Source of the DNA: JAEUMD01 sp050246945
Lineage (GTDB): Bacteria > Pseudomonadota > Alphaproteobacteria > Rhizobiales > Hyphomicrobiaceae
Assembly: GCA_050246945.1 (NCBI GenBank)
Contig: JBFWVC010000020.1
Span: forward strand, 1 to 64,000
Reading direction: 5' to 3'
Length of the DNA stretch: 64,000 nucleotides
A program made the translations under genes and the position numbers. The notes under the pieces are model-generated. The model was not told where the DNA came from, made no database searches, and saw only the letters and a program-made list of their open reading frames with translations. Each line of letters begins with the position of its first letter. Position 1 is the stretch's first letter. Shown here in pieces: positions 24,642-33,243 of the stretch.

Positions 24642-26867
24642 TCAGCCGCGATCGCCGCGTTCACGACGGGGTCCACCACGGCCGCGGCCGCCACCTTCGC
24701 GGTCACGGCGCGGTGGACGCTCGCGCGAGAACTCCTCGGTGGGATCGGGTGCGCCTTCCTCGCGCGGGAGCTCCTTGCCGGTCGCCTGATCGACGATCTT
24801 CATGGAGAGGCGAACCTTGCCGCGATCGTCGAAGCCCAGGAGCTTGACGAAAACCTCCTGACCCTCCTTGACAACCTCGCCAACGGTCTCGGGACGGCCT
24901 TGTGTGAGCTGCGATATGTGGACGAGCCCGTCCTTCGCGCCGAAGAAGTTCACGAACGCGCCGAAGTCCATGATCTTGACGACCTTGCCCTTGTAGATCT
25001 CGCCGACCTCGGGCTCAGAGGTGATCATCTTGATCCGGTTGATCGCAGCCTCGATCGATTGACGATTGGCCGATGCGATTTTCACCGTCCCGTCGTCGGA
25101 GATGTCGATCTTGGCGCCTGACTCAGCGACGATCTCGCGAATGACCGAGCCACCCGAGCCGATCACGTCGCGGATCTTGTCCGTCGGAATCTTGATGGTC
25201 TCGATGCGCGGTGCGTAATCTCCGATTTCCTCACGAGCGCCCGAGAGCGCCTTGCCCATCTCGCCCAGGATGTGCATGCGGCCCGCGTAGGCCTGATCCA
25301 GGGCAACCCGCATGATCTCCTCGGTAATGCCGGTGATCTTGATGTCCATCTGCAGTGAGGTGACGCCGCTGGCGGTGCCCGCCACCTTGAAGTCCATGTC
25401 GCCCAAGTGATCCTCGTCGCCGAGAATGTCGGACAGCACGGCGAAATCGTTGCCCTCCTTGATGAGGCCCATGGCGATGCCGGCAACCGGCGACTTCAGC
25501 GGAACGCCCGCATCCATCAGCGCCAGCGATGTGCCGCACACGGTCGCCATCGAGGAGGAGCCGTTCGATTCAGTGATCTCCGAGACGACGCGTATCGTGT
25601 AGGGAAACTCCTCGGCAGTAGGGATCAACGGATGGATCGCACGCCAGGCGAGCTTACCGTGGCCGATCTCACGACGGCCGGGAGAGCCCATGCGGCCCGT
25701 CTCACCAACAGAAAATGGCGGGAAGTTGTAGTGCAGCATGAAGCGCTCGCGGCGCGTGCCTTCCAGAGCGTCAACGAACTGCTCGTCATCGCCGGTACCG
25801 AGCGTGGCGACGACCAGCGCCTGCGTCTCACCACGCGTGAAGAGCGCGGAGCCGTGCGTGCGTGGCAGCACATGCACTTCAGAGACGATGGGGCGCACGG
25901 TCTTCAGGTCGCGGCCGTCGATACGGTGGCCGGTCTTGACCACGGTGCCACGCATGATGTCCATTTCGAGCGCCTTGAAGCTGTCGCCCAGCAGCACCTT
26001 CTCGGCAGGATCATCGTCGGGAATCTGGATCTCGGCCATCACCTTTTCCTTGGCGGCGGCAACGAGATCTTGGCGCTTCTGTTTCTCCGGCGTGGAGAAC
26101 GCCTCGACGAGCATCGTCTCGGCGATCGACTTGACCTGGTCCTTGTACTTGCCCTTGTCGGGAAGCTGGATGTCCCAAGGCTCCTTGGCGGCCTTCTCAG
26201 CAAGCTTGATGATCGCGTCAATTACCGGCTGGAAGTGACGGTGGCCGAACATCACGGCCTCGAGCATCTGCTTCTCGGGAAGCTCCTTGGCCTCCGACTC
26301 GACCATCATCACGGCGTCCTGCGTGCCGGCGATGACGAGGTCGAGCGTCGACTCCGTCATCTCGTCGATCATCGGGTTCAGCACGAACTCGTCGTTGATA
26401 ACGCCGACGCGGGCGGCGCCGATCGGGCCCAGGAATGGCAAGCCCGAGAGGGTGAGCGCGGCCGAGGCTGCAACCATCGACAGCACGTCCGGGTCGTTCT
26501 CCATGTCGTGCGAGAGGACGGTCACAATGACCTGAACCTCGTTCTTGAAGCCCTCGACGAAGAGAGGACGAATGGGGCGATCGATCAGGCGCGAGGTCAG
26601 CGTTTCCTTCTCGGTCGGGCGGCCTTCGCGCTTGAAATAGCCGCCGGGTATCTTGCCCGCGGCGTAGGTCTTTTCCTGGTAATTCACGGTCAGCGGGAAG
26701 AAGTCGATGCCAGGTCTTGGAGATTTTGCGGCAACGACGGTGGCCAGTACGCTGGATTCGCCATACTGGGCGAGAACGGCTGCATCCGCCTGACGGGCCA
26801 TGTGCCCGGTCTCGAGGCGAAGCGTGCGGCCGCCCCAATCAATTTCCACGCGATGAATGTCGAACAT
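24642..26867 (-). CDS. pnp: Polyribonucleotide nucleotidyltransferase (PNPase)
   Basis: Phosphorolytic 3'-5' exoribonuclease of the RNA degradosome, 741 aa. Two RNase PH domains (about 1-225 and 315-545) flank the helical linker. KH follows with IPTDKIRDVIGSGGSVI (from about 557) and S1 with GEIYKGKVVKIMDFGAFV (from about 620). The active-site core region is RMGSPGRREIGHGKLA. The C-terminal 45 residues are Arg/Gly/Glu-rich (GGGRGRGGPRRERG), like RGG tails that bind RNA or partners. It lies 192 bp after rpsO; the gap holds a hairpin, as in the enteric rpsO-pnp control region. Confidence 0.97.
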   Translation of the reverse strand: MFDIHRVEIDWGGRTLRLETGHMARQADAAVLAQYGESSVLATVVAAKSPRPGIDFFPLTVNYQEKTYAAGKIPGGYFKREGRPTEKETLTSRLIDRPIRPLFVEGFKNEVQVIVTVLSHDMENDPDVLSMVAASAALTLSGLPFLGPIGAARVGVINDEFVLNPMIDEMTESTLDLVIAGTQDAVMMVESEAKELPEKQMLEAVMFGHRHFQPVIDAIIKLAEKAAKEPWDIQLPDKGKYKDQVKSIAETMLVEAFSTPEKQKRQDLVAAAKEKVMAEIQIPDDDPAEKVLLGDSFKALEMDIMRGTVVKTGHRIDGRDLKTVRPIVSEVHVLPRTHGSALFTRGETQALVVATLGTGDDEQFVDALEGTRRERFMLHYNFPPFSVGETGRMGSPGRREIGHGKLAWRAIHPLIPTAEEFPYTIRVVSEITESNGSSSMATVCGTSLALMDAGVPLKSPVAGIAMGLIKEGNDFAVLSDILGDEDHLGDMDFKVAGTASGVTSLQMDIKITGITEEIMRVALDQAYAGRMHILGEMGKALSGAREEIGDYAPRIETIKIPTDKIRDVIGSGGSVIREIVAESGAKIDISDDGTVKIASANRQSIEAAINRIKMITSEPEVGEIYKGKVVKIMDFGAFVNFFGAKDGLVHISQLTQGRPETVGEVVKEGQEVFVKLLGFDDRGKVRLSMKIVDQATGKELPREEGAPDPTEEFSRERPPRRDREGGGRGRGGPRRERGDRG

Positions 26868-26950
26868 GTTCGGTCTTTCGTTCGTTTCGGTCTTCGGTTC
26901 TTATCGGATCTATCTTGTTCTAGGCGCCTGCGTTCTAGCACAAGCGCATA

Positions 26951-26982
26951 CAGCGCCGGGACTCCAAATGGAGCCGGCGCTG
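26951..26982 (-). promoter_or_regulatory. Hairpin in the rpsO-pnp intergenic leader
   Basis: CAGCGCCGG pairs with CCGGCGCTG, extended by CTCC/GGAG after a two-base bulge, loop AAAT. It lies 84 bp before the pnp ATG in the transcript. No T-run follows on the minus strand. In E. coli an RNase III-cleaved stem in this place mediates PNPase self-control; the same role here is inference. Confidence 0.5.
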
Positions 26983-27059
26983 CGAATTGCGTTACGACGC
27001 CTTTCGGGGTGAGAAGCTTGCACCGGCCGAGCGCTCCGGCCCGCGATCCCTGTCCAGCC

Positions 27060-27341
27060 TCAGCGGCGAATGCCTAGCTTCTCGATGATCGACTGATAGC
27101 GGGATTCGTCCTTGCCCTTGACGTAGTCGAGCAGGTGGCGACGGCGTGAAACCATTTTCAAAAGGCCGCGGCGCGAATGGTTGTCCTTCTTATGCGTCTT
27201 GAAGTGCTCGGTGAGGTGATTGATGCGCTCGGTGAGGATAGCGATCTGCACCTCAGGCGAGCCGGTATCGTTGGCCTTCGTTGCGTTGGACTTGATAACC
27301 TCGGCCTTGGCGGCCTTGCGCTCGGGCGAAATCAGCGACAT
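27060..27341 (-). CDS. rpsO: 30S ribosomal protein S15
   Basis: 93-aa 16S rRNA-binding protein needed for central-domain assembly. Signature blocks GSPEVQIAILTERINHLTEH and KDNHSRRGLLKMVSRRRHLL are intact. It is a few residues longer at the N-terminus than the usual 89 aa (MSLISPERKAAKAEVI). The ATG is preceded by AAAGGA. It stands between truB and pnp in conserved order, with hairpins in its own leader (27374-27391) that could serve autoregulation. Confidence 0.97.
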   Translation of the reverse strand: MSLISPERKAAKAEVIKSNATKANDTGSPEVQIAILTERINHLTEHFKTHKKDNHSRRGLLKMVSRRRHLLDYVKGKDESRYQSIIEKLGIRR

Positions 27342-27373
27342 CGGGCATGTCCTTTCGAATTGGGATCTTGTTC

Positions 27374-27391
27374 GCCGGGGCGAGCCCCGGC
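27374..27391 (-). promoter_or_regulatory. Hairpin in the rpsO leader
   Basis: GCCGGGG and CCCCGGC form a perfect seven-base stem with loop CGAG, 33 bases before the rpsO ATG. S15 often represses its own translation by binding leader RNA; a GC-rich stem just upstream of the ribosome site is compatible, but no S15-specific pattern is proven. Confidence 0.4.
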
Positions 27392-27437
27392 ATGGGCGGC
27401 CGCAGCCGGGATGTCGTCCAGCCGGGTCGCAAATGAA

Positions 27438-27455
27438 TTGCCGTCAGAACGGCAA
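27438..27455 (-). terminator. Weak terminator-like hairpin between truB and rpsO
   Basis: TTGCCGT, loop CAGA, ACGGCAA form a perfect seven-base stem; on the minus strand TTCATTT follows shortly. It lies 170 bp after the truB stop and about 100 bp before rpsO. It may partly separate the two. Confidence 0.35.
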
Positions 27456-27624
27456 AATGCGCATGCGGACCAGGAGGCCCGCACGGATGGCGCCCTTATA
27501 CACGAATGCAACCGGAATGCGAGCGCAAAGCTTGGGCGGCCAGTCGCCGTTGGCAGCGCACCTATAGCGTTGCTGGACTAGCATTTTGAACGACGTAAAG
27601 ATTCCCTCTCCTACCAATCCGGGG

Positions 27625-28548
27625 CTATCCAGCCAGATTGAATACGCGGGTTGGGTGCAACGCGCCCTTCTCGATTTCGCCCAGAGCAACCAGACGGCCT
27701 TTGAAGGTTGCATAAACCGGACCTGACACCAGTGGGGCGTCGCGACCGCGGATGAGGATCGCGCGTCCCATGGCAAGGTTAGATGCATCCTGCTGCGAAA
27801 CGGCGAGTTCCGGCACGTCCGATAGCGCCGCTTCGACTGGCAGCAGAAACTGGCCGATATCGCCGCCGTTTTCGGGCGCGGCGGCCTCGCGCAGCTCGTC
27901 GAGCGTCACGGCATCGTCCTCGGAAAACGGGCCGACGCGGGTCCGGCGGAGTGCGACAACGTGACCGCGGCAGCCCAAGCGGCGGCCGATGTCGCGAGCC
28001 AGAGCACGCACATACGTCCCCTTGCCGCACTCGGCCGCGAACACCGCGGTATGGGCGTCGGGCGTATCGACGAGCCGCAGTTCCTCGATGATGACGAGGC
28101 GCGGCTCCAGCTCGACGATCTCGCCTTCCCGCGCAAGGTCATAAGCGCGGTTGCCCTCGACCTTGATGGCGGAGAACGACGGCGGACGCTGAGAAATCTC
28201 GCCGGTGAACTCGGGCAGCAGAGCTTCGATCTCGCCCCGGGTCGGACGCTTGTCGGACCGCGCGGTCACGTCTCCTTCGGCATCGTCAGTTGCGGTTTCC
28301 TCGCCCCATCGGACAGTGAAGCGGTAGGCCTTCTCGCCATCAACGGCGAATGCCACCGTCTTGGTGGCCTCACCGAAAGCAATCGGCAGGATTCCTGTCG
28401 CCAGCGGATCGAGCGTGCCGGCGTGGCCCGCCTTCTGCGCCTCATAGATGCGCTTCACGACGCCCAGCGCCTGCGTCGATGTTGCGCCCAGCGGCTTGTC
28501 AAGAACCAGCCAGCCGTGAACGGGATTGCCTTTTTTGCGTCGAGCCAT
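27625..28548 (-). CDS. truB: tRNA pseudouridine-55 synthase
   Basis: Makes pseudouridine 55 in the T-loop of tRNAs. 307 aa; catalytic Asp47 lies in GHAGTLDPLATGILP. The following KAYRFTVRWGEETATDDAEG is the usual second motif, and RPPSFSAIKVEGNRAYDLAR the third. C-terminal PUA-like part ends near residue 300. The ribosome site is weak. It follows rbfA after 95 bp, a gap occupied by degenerate tandem repeats. Confidence 0.95.
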   Translation of the reverse strand: MARRKKGNPVHGWLVLDKPLGATSTQALGVVKRIYEAQKAGHAGTLDPLATGILPIAFGEATKTVAFAVDGEKAYRFTVRWGEETATDDAEGDVTARSDKRPTRGEIEALLPEFTGEISQRPPSFSAIKVEGNRAYDLAREGEIVELEPRLVIIEELRLVDTPDAHTAVFAAECGKGTYVRALARDIGRRLGCRGHVVALRRTRVGPFSEDDAVTLDELREAAAPENGGDIGQFLLPVEAALSDVPELAVSQQDASNLAMGRAILIRGRDAPLVSGPVYATFKGRLVALGEIEKGALHPTRVFNLAG

Positions 28549-28560
28549 TTGATCGTTCTA

Positions 28561-28619
28561 GGGTCCAGGTTTTTGGGTCCAGGATTTTTTGCGTCCAGGT
28601 TCTGGTGTCCGGACTCCAG
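28561..28619. repeat. Degenerate tandem repeat between rbfA and truB
   Basis: Four units of 14-16 bp: GGGTCCAGGTTTTT, GGGTCCAGGATTTTTT, GCGTCCAGGTTCTG and a diverged GTGTCCGGACTCCAG. They fill most of the 95-bp rbfA-truB gap. In the transcript (minus strand) they read as CCTGGAC blocks separated by A-runs, just before the truB start. They may form small stems (CTGG/CCAG) or simply be slippage products. Confidence 0.65.
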
Positions 28620-28643
28620 AGCCTCGATCCCAATCCCTCACCG

Positions 28644-29045
28644 CTACTCCTTCTCTATGTCCTTGCGCACCTGCGGCGAGTGCAGCAGCCGGTCTATGCG
28701 CATCGCCTCCTCGAAGGTCTCGTCCTCGCGGAAGCGGATATCGGGCGCGAACTTGAGATTGACTGTGTGCGCGATCTCGGCGCGTATGTACTTCTTGTTG
28801 CGTTCAAGCGCCGAAAGCACGGGCTTCAGATCGGCACCCCCCAGAGGCATGATATAAGCGGTGGCGAGCTTCAAGTCCGGCGACATGCGCACCTCCGTCA
28901 CGGTGATGACGTGGCTTTGAATCACATCGTCATGGATCTCGCCACGGACGAGCAACTCAGCAAGCGCATGACGAATCGTCTCGCCGACACGCAGCTGGCG
29001 CTGCGAGGGGCCCTTGTGCTCGGCGCGATCAGAGTGTCTGCCCAT
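28644..29045 (-). CDS. rbfA: Ribosome-binding factor A
   Basis: 133-aa cold-adaptation and 30S maturation factor that binds the 5' helix of 16S rRNA. KH-like type II fold; recognisable blocks are RVGETIRHALAELLVRGEI, VTVTEVRMSPDLKLATAYI and APDIRFREDETFEEAMRID. AAGGAGA precedes the ATG. It overlaps the preceding YcxB-like gene by 17 bp, so they share one message. Confidence 0.95.
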   Translation of the reverse strand: MGRHSDRAEHKGPSQRQLRVGETIRHALAELLVRGEIHDDVIQSHVITVTEVRMSPDLKLATAYIMPLGGADLKPVLSALERNKKYIRAEIAHTVNLKFAPDIRFREDETFEEAMRIDRLLHSPQVRKDIEKE

Positions 29046-29541
29046 GTGTCTTCTCCTTGGCGAGCGCCACGAAGGCAGCCGCTTCTTCGGGCGTGGCGAA
29101 TGCGCGCTTGGGGATCATCCATCCCATGCGATTGTTGGGCCAGAGCAGGATGTGCTGGGGCAGATCATCAACCCGCCGGATCATCGCCCACTTGTTCTTG
29201 CCTTCACCTAGCTCCGACCGCGTCGTGAAGCCTTCTTCATCGGCGTGAAAATCAATGTCAAACTCGCCCAGCCGCTGGTGGTTGAACTGTTTGCGGCGCA
29301 TGTGCGGCGCGAGGGCGAAGCGGACCGCCGCGAGAAACAGTCCCAGCACCAGAAAGTAGAGCGCCCAGAACGGCTCGCCATCGTAGACGGCCATCGCCGC
29401 GGCGATGAACAGCAGTATGACGAGGAGATTGATCATCCTCTGGACGATGCGGCGCGCCGGCGTCAGGTTGAGCTGCGCCTTGGTCAGCACCGTGTAGTCA
29501 TCGAGCGTCCAGCGATAACGGACATGGAAATTGCGGGGCAT
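29029..29541 (-). CDS. YcxB-like membrane protein of unknown function
   Basis: 170 aa with GGAAGGAG before the ATG. Two adjacent hydrophobic segments (about residues 37-52 and 57-75: MINLLVILLFIAAAMAVY, then ALYFLVLGLFLAAV) form a helical hairpin. The C-terminal half, GFTTRSELGEGKNKWAMIRR then ILLWPNNRMGWMIPKRAF, matches the PH-like YcxB domain. Function of the family is unknown. It lies between infB (123 bp) and rbfA (17-bp overlap), an odd companion for translation factors, though such placement may be conserved in relatives. Confidence 0.75.
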   Translation of the reverse strand: MPRNFHVRYRWTLDDYTVLTKAQLNLTPARRIVQRMINLLVILLFIAAAMAVYDGEPFWALYFLVLGLFLAAVRFALAPHMRRKQFNHQRLGEFDIDFHADEEGFTTRSELGEGKNKWAMIRRVDDLPQHILLWPNNRMGWMIPKRAFATPEEAAAFVALAKEKTHGQTL

Positions 29542-29664
29542 CTCGCTCCTTCCGCGCCGGGATGGGACCGACGTCGGCGGTTGGTCTTCAAGCGCGGAGG
29601 GCGGTGCGATATGCGCCCCGCCCTCCCGGTAGCAACGACGGCACCCGGCCGCCTCAATTCATCA

Positions 29665-32505
29665 TCAGAGCGTGCGCTTGACCGTCTCGACGTTGAAGCA
29701 CTCGATGACGTCGCCTTCGCGCAGGTCCTGGTAGTTGGCGAAGCTCATGCCGCACTCCTGGCCTGCCGGCACCTCCTTCACGTCGTCCTTGAAGCGCTTC
29801 AGGATCGACAGAGAGCCCTCGTGTATGACGACGTTGTCGCGGATGAGGCGTACCTTTGCGCCGCGCTCCACTTTGCCGTCGGTTACGAGGCAGCCGGCGA
29901 CCTTGCCGACCTTGGAGATATTGAAGACTTGACGAACCTCGGCGTTGCCGAGGTAGATCTCGCGGATGGTCGGCGCCAGCAGGCCCGACATGGCCGCCTT
30001 CACGTCATCCACCAGATCATAGATGATGTTGTAGTAGCGGATCTCGACGCCGTCGCGGTCGGCCGCCGATTTCGCCTGCGCGTTGGCGCGGACGTTGAAG
30101 CCGACGACGACCGCCTTTGACGCGTTGGCGAGCGAGATATCCGACTCGGTGATGCCGCCGACGCCCGAATGGACGATGCGGGCTTCCACCTCATCAGTGC
30201 CAAGCTTCTTCAACGCGCCGGCGATGGCCTCGACCGAACCCTGCACGTCGCCCTTGACGAGCAGCGGGAACTCCTTGCGACCCGCTTCCTTCAGCGACTG
30301 CATCATCTGCTCGAGCGTGCGCGGCGCCGCGGCCGAGCCCAGCGCCTCGCGGCGCTTCCTGACGCGGTAATCGGTGATCTCGCGGGCGCGTGCCTCGTTC
30401 TCGACAACGGCGAACTGGTCGCCCGCCTCGGGCGCGCTATCGAAGCCGAGGATCTCGACCGGCACGGAGGGACCGGCCTCGGCGACGTTCTGGCCCTTGT
30501 CGTCGATCAGCGCGCGCACGCGACCCCAGGCAGAGCCGGCCACGACGATGTCGCCGACCGAGAGCGTACCGCGCTGGACGAGCACGGTGCCGACCGGACC
30601 GCGACCGCGCTCCAGCTTCGCCTCGACGACGATGCCTTCAGCGGAGCGATTCGGGTTGGCCTTGAGATCGAGGATCTCGGCTTGCAGATGGATCGCTTCA
30701 AGCAACTTGTCGAGGTTCAGATGCTTCAGGGCGGACACCTCGACCTCCAGCGTCTCGCCCGACATGCTCTCGACCACGATCTCGTGGCTCAGGAGCTCGG
30801 TGCGCACGCGACTCGGATCGGCCTGCGGTTTGTCGATCTTGTTGATGGCGACAATGATCGGCACGCCTGCGGCCTTGGCGTGGTTGATCGCCTCGACAGT
30901 CTGCGGCATGACGCCGTCATCAGCAGCGACAACGAGCACGACGATATCCGTGACCTTGGCGCCACGAGCGCGCATGGCGGTGAACGCCTCGTGGCCTGGC
31001 GTGTCGATGAACGTGACCTTGTCGCCGGCCGGCGTCTCGACCTGGTAGGCGCCGATGTGCTGCGTGATGCCACCCGCCTCGCCGGAGACGACGTTGGCTT
31101 TGCGTATTGCATCCAGCAGCGACGTCTTGCCGTGGTCGACGTGGCCCATGATCGTGACGACGGGAGCACGCGGCTCCAGCGTCTCGGCTGCGTCCTCCCT
31201 GCCGAAGAAGCCTTCCTCGACGTCCGCCTCGGAAACGCGCTTGGGAGAGTGGCCAAACTCGGAGACGATCAGCTCGGCGGTATCGGCGTCGATCACGTCG
31301 TTGATCTTATGCATCGCGCCTTGCTTCATCAGGTACTTGATGACGTCAACGGCACGCTCGGTCATTCGGTTCGCCAGCTCGGCGATGGTGATGACCTCCG
31401 GAATGATGACTTCGCGCGTGATCTTCTCCCTGGTCTGGGGGATACCCATGGCCTTCAGTTTCTCACGCTCTCGTTTGCGCTTGAGCGAGGCGAGAGAGCG
31501 CTCGCGCTGCTTCTCGTCGAAGGCATTGTTGATAGTCAGCTTGACGCGCTCGCGGCGCTCGTCGCCAATCTTGGCGGTGGGGCGCGCAACTTTGCCGCGC
31601 TTGGCTGCGCGATCGTCCTCGTCACCCGTGTCAGCGGGTGCGCCAGCAATGCGAGGCTGTCGCTTCGGCAGCTCGATTTCAGCCGCGTCGGCCGGGCCCG
31701 CCTTGGCAGCGGCACGGCGTGGCGCGGTCGGCAGCAGAATCTCTTTGGGTTTGCCACCTTCGCGCGGCATCATCGCCGGGTTGAGTGTCTGCGGCGGACG
31801 ACCGCCTCGACCCGGGCGAGCGCCACCCTCACCTCCGGGACGGCCTTCTCTGCCTTCTCGGCCTTCCCGACCTTCTCGGCGGCCATCCGGCGCGCGCGCC
31901 TCGGATGCCGCATGCTTGCGCGGTTCCGGCTTCGGGGCCGCTGCAGCTTCCTTGGCACGGGCGGCCGGGCGCTCCTCGACGCGGGGCGCAGCTTGTTCAG
32001 CTGCCTTCGACGCCGCGGCCGGGGCCGGGGCCGGTTCAGAAACTGGCGCATTTGCCTCAACAGTCGCTTCGGCGACCGGGGCAGGCGCTTCTGTTGTGGC
32101 CGGAGCCTCGGGTGCCGGCGCCACAGCCTCGGCGTGCTGCTCCTCCTCGGCGGCACGGGCACGCGCGGCGGCGAGCGCGCGGGCGCGGGCATCGAGTTCT
32201 TCCTCGGAGAGAGTCTTGGCCACAGCGGGCGGCGCGGCCTCGGATTTGGGAGGCTTGCCCTTCGCCTCGGCCGGTACGGGTGCAGGTGCCGGAGGCTCTG
32301 GAGCCAGGGTGGCTGGGCGCTTCTCGGGCTCCGCTCCAGGTGTATTGAGCTTGCGCGTCTTGCGCTTCTCGACGACCACTGATTTCGAACGGCCGTGGCT
32401 GAAGTTCTGGCGCACGTGGCCGGATTCGACCGTGCGCGCCAAGCTCAGGGGCTTGCGCCCGCCGCCGCGAAGGGTCTTGTCGCCAGAGTCTTTCGTTTCC
32501 GTCAT
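29665..32505 (-). CDS. infB: Translation initiation factor IF-2
   Basis: GTPase that places initiator tRNA on the 30S subunit and promotes subunit joining. 946 aa from the ATG at 32505. The long N-terminus (1-350) is low-complexity: Ala/Pro/Glu-rich, then an REG-repeat tract near residue 200. The G-domain motifs are GHVDHGKTSLLDAI (about 450), DTPGHEAF and NKIDKP, followed by beta-barrel and C-terminal fMet-tRNA binding parts. An IF2_N helical block with PEVITIAELANRMTERAVDVIK precedes the G domain. It starts just beyond the ylxR stop in the conserved nusA-ylxR-infB order. Confidence 0.97.
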   Translation of the reverse strand: MTETKDSGDKTLRGGGRKPLSLARTVESGHVRQNFSHGRSKSVVVEKRKTRKLNTPGAEPEKRPATLAPEPPAPAPVPAEAKGKPPKSEAAPPAVAKTLSEEELDARARALAAARARAAEEEQHAEAVAPAPEAPATTEAPAPVAEATVEANAPVSEPAPAPAAASKAAEQAAPRVEERPAARAKEAAAAPKPEPRKHAASEARAPDGRREGREGREGREGRPGGEGGARPGRGGRPPQTLNPAMMPREGGKPKEILLPTAPRRAAAKAGPADAAEIELPKRQPRIAGAPADTGDEDDRAAKRGKVARPTAKIGDERRERVKLTINNAFDEKQRERSLASLKRKREREKLKAMGIPQTREKITREVIIPEVITIAELANRMTERAVDVIKYLMKQGAMHKINDVIDADTAELIVSEFGHSPKRVSEADVEEGFFGREDAAETLEPRAPVVTIMGHVDHGKTSLLDAIRKANVVSGEAGGITQHIGAYQVETPAGDKVTFIDTPGHEAFTAMRARGAKVTDIVVLVVAADDGVMPQTVEAINHAKAAGVPIIVAINKIDKPQADPSRVRTELLSHEIVVESMSGETLEVEVSALKHLNLDKLLEAIHLQAEILDLKANPNRSAEGIVVEAKLERGRGPVGTVLVQRGTLSVGDIVVAGSAWGRVRALIDDKGQNVAEAGPSVPVEILGFDSAPEAGDQFAVVENEARAREITDYRVRKRREALGSAAAPRTLEQMMQSLKEAGRKEFPLLVKGDVQGSVEAIAGALKKLGTDEVEARIVHSGVGGITESDISLANASKAVVVGFNVRANAQAKSAADRDGVEIRYYNIIYDLVDDVKAAMSGLLAPTIREIYLGNAEVRQVFNISKVGKVAGCLVTDGKVERGAKVRLIRDNVVIHEGSLSILKRFKDDVKEVPAGQECGMSFANYQDLREGDVIECFNVETVKRTL

Positions 32506-32516
32506 TCGATATCCGT

Positions 32517-33212
32517 TCAAGGGTCCAGATTGGCGGTTTCCGTCAGCACCTCAACTGCATCAAAAGATGCAGAATGATGCGCAATTCCTGACCGGTAGCG
32601 CTTCAAGCGCCCAGCCTCGGCCAAAAACCGGTCGGATGCTCCGCCCGTATTGAGGCCAGCATGTACCACATTTGGCCGTCCCATGGCCAAACTCATTTGA
32701 TCCACGGTCAAGACCGCGACGATACGGCTCGCCGCACCTGGGCCATGAATAGCGAGGAATTTTCGATCGAGCTTCTGGCGACCGTCCGAGGCGGCATCAC
32801 TGCCATGCACAAGCCCGCTAATGCCGCCGTCCGCAAGCCCGCGATCGACTTTTTCGAACCCGGTGACAATCCCGCCTGCCTTGTTGGCGAGGGAAAGTGC
32901 ATCGCAGACACGACGTAGAAGGAGATTTTCGACCAGGTCGGCCAAGTCGGCCGCAGCCTCGACCTTGCGCTTCAGACTTTTGGCGAAGGCCTGCTTTGCG
33001 ACCGCGTGCTGCACACTTGCCCGGTCGGCCGTCACCCATACGCCACGGCCCGGCAGGCGGCGCGCCAAATCGGGGACAACGACGCCGTCGGGTCCGGCGA
33101 CAAAACGAATCAGGTCTTCCGGGGAGCGCTCGACACGCGTGGCAGCGCACAACCGGAGCATATGCTCCAGCTGCGAACCGGCGTGACGACCTGTCGATCG
33201 CTCGCGAACCAC
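32517..33212 (-). CDS. YlxR (DUF448) RNA-binding protein with L7Ae-like C-domain
   Basis: 231 aa from a GTG at 33212, ten bases after GGGAGG; no in-frame ATG exists near homologue length. The N-terminal half is a YlxR/DUF448 domain: LRLCAATRVERSPEDLIRFV then PDLARRLPGRGVWVTADR. The middle LLRRVCDALSLANKAGGIVTGFEKV and LVHGSDAASDGRQKLDRKF resemble ribosomal L7Ae/L30e-like RNA-binding domains. A variable tail follows. This two-domain form is common in alphaproteobacteria. Located between nusA and infB, it likely acts on rRNA or RNase P; the start is the least certain part. Confidence 0.8.
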   Translation of the reverse strand: MVRERSTGRHAGSQLEHMLRLCAATRVERSPEDLIRFVAGPDGVVVPDLARRLPGRGVWVTADRASVQHAVAKQAFAKSLKRKVEAAADLADLVENLLLRRVCDALSLANKAGGIVTGFEKVDRGLADGGISGLVHGSDAASDGRQKLDRKFLAIHGPGAASRIVAVLTVDQMSLAMGRPNVVHAGLNTGGASDRFLAEAGRLKRYRSGIAHHSASFDAVEVLTETANLDP

Positions 33213-33243
33213 GCGTTCGTTGCCTCCCGGCCCATTGCGGGCC

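Noticed and set aside
25407..27077. 556-codon plus-strand frame opposite pnp
   Set aside because: Antisense to pnp and without family resemblance or a start signal.
30169..32382. 737-codon open frame on the plus strand opposite infB
   Set aside because: It mirrors infB codon by codon, has no ribosome site, and reads as Arg/Asp/Leu-rich sequence typical of antisense frames in high-GC genes.
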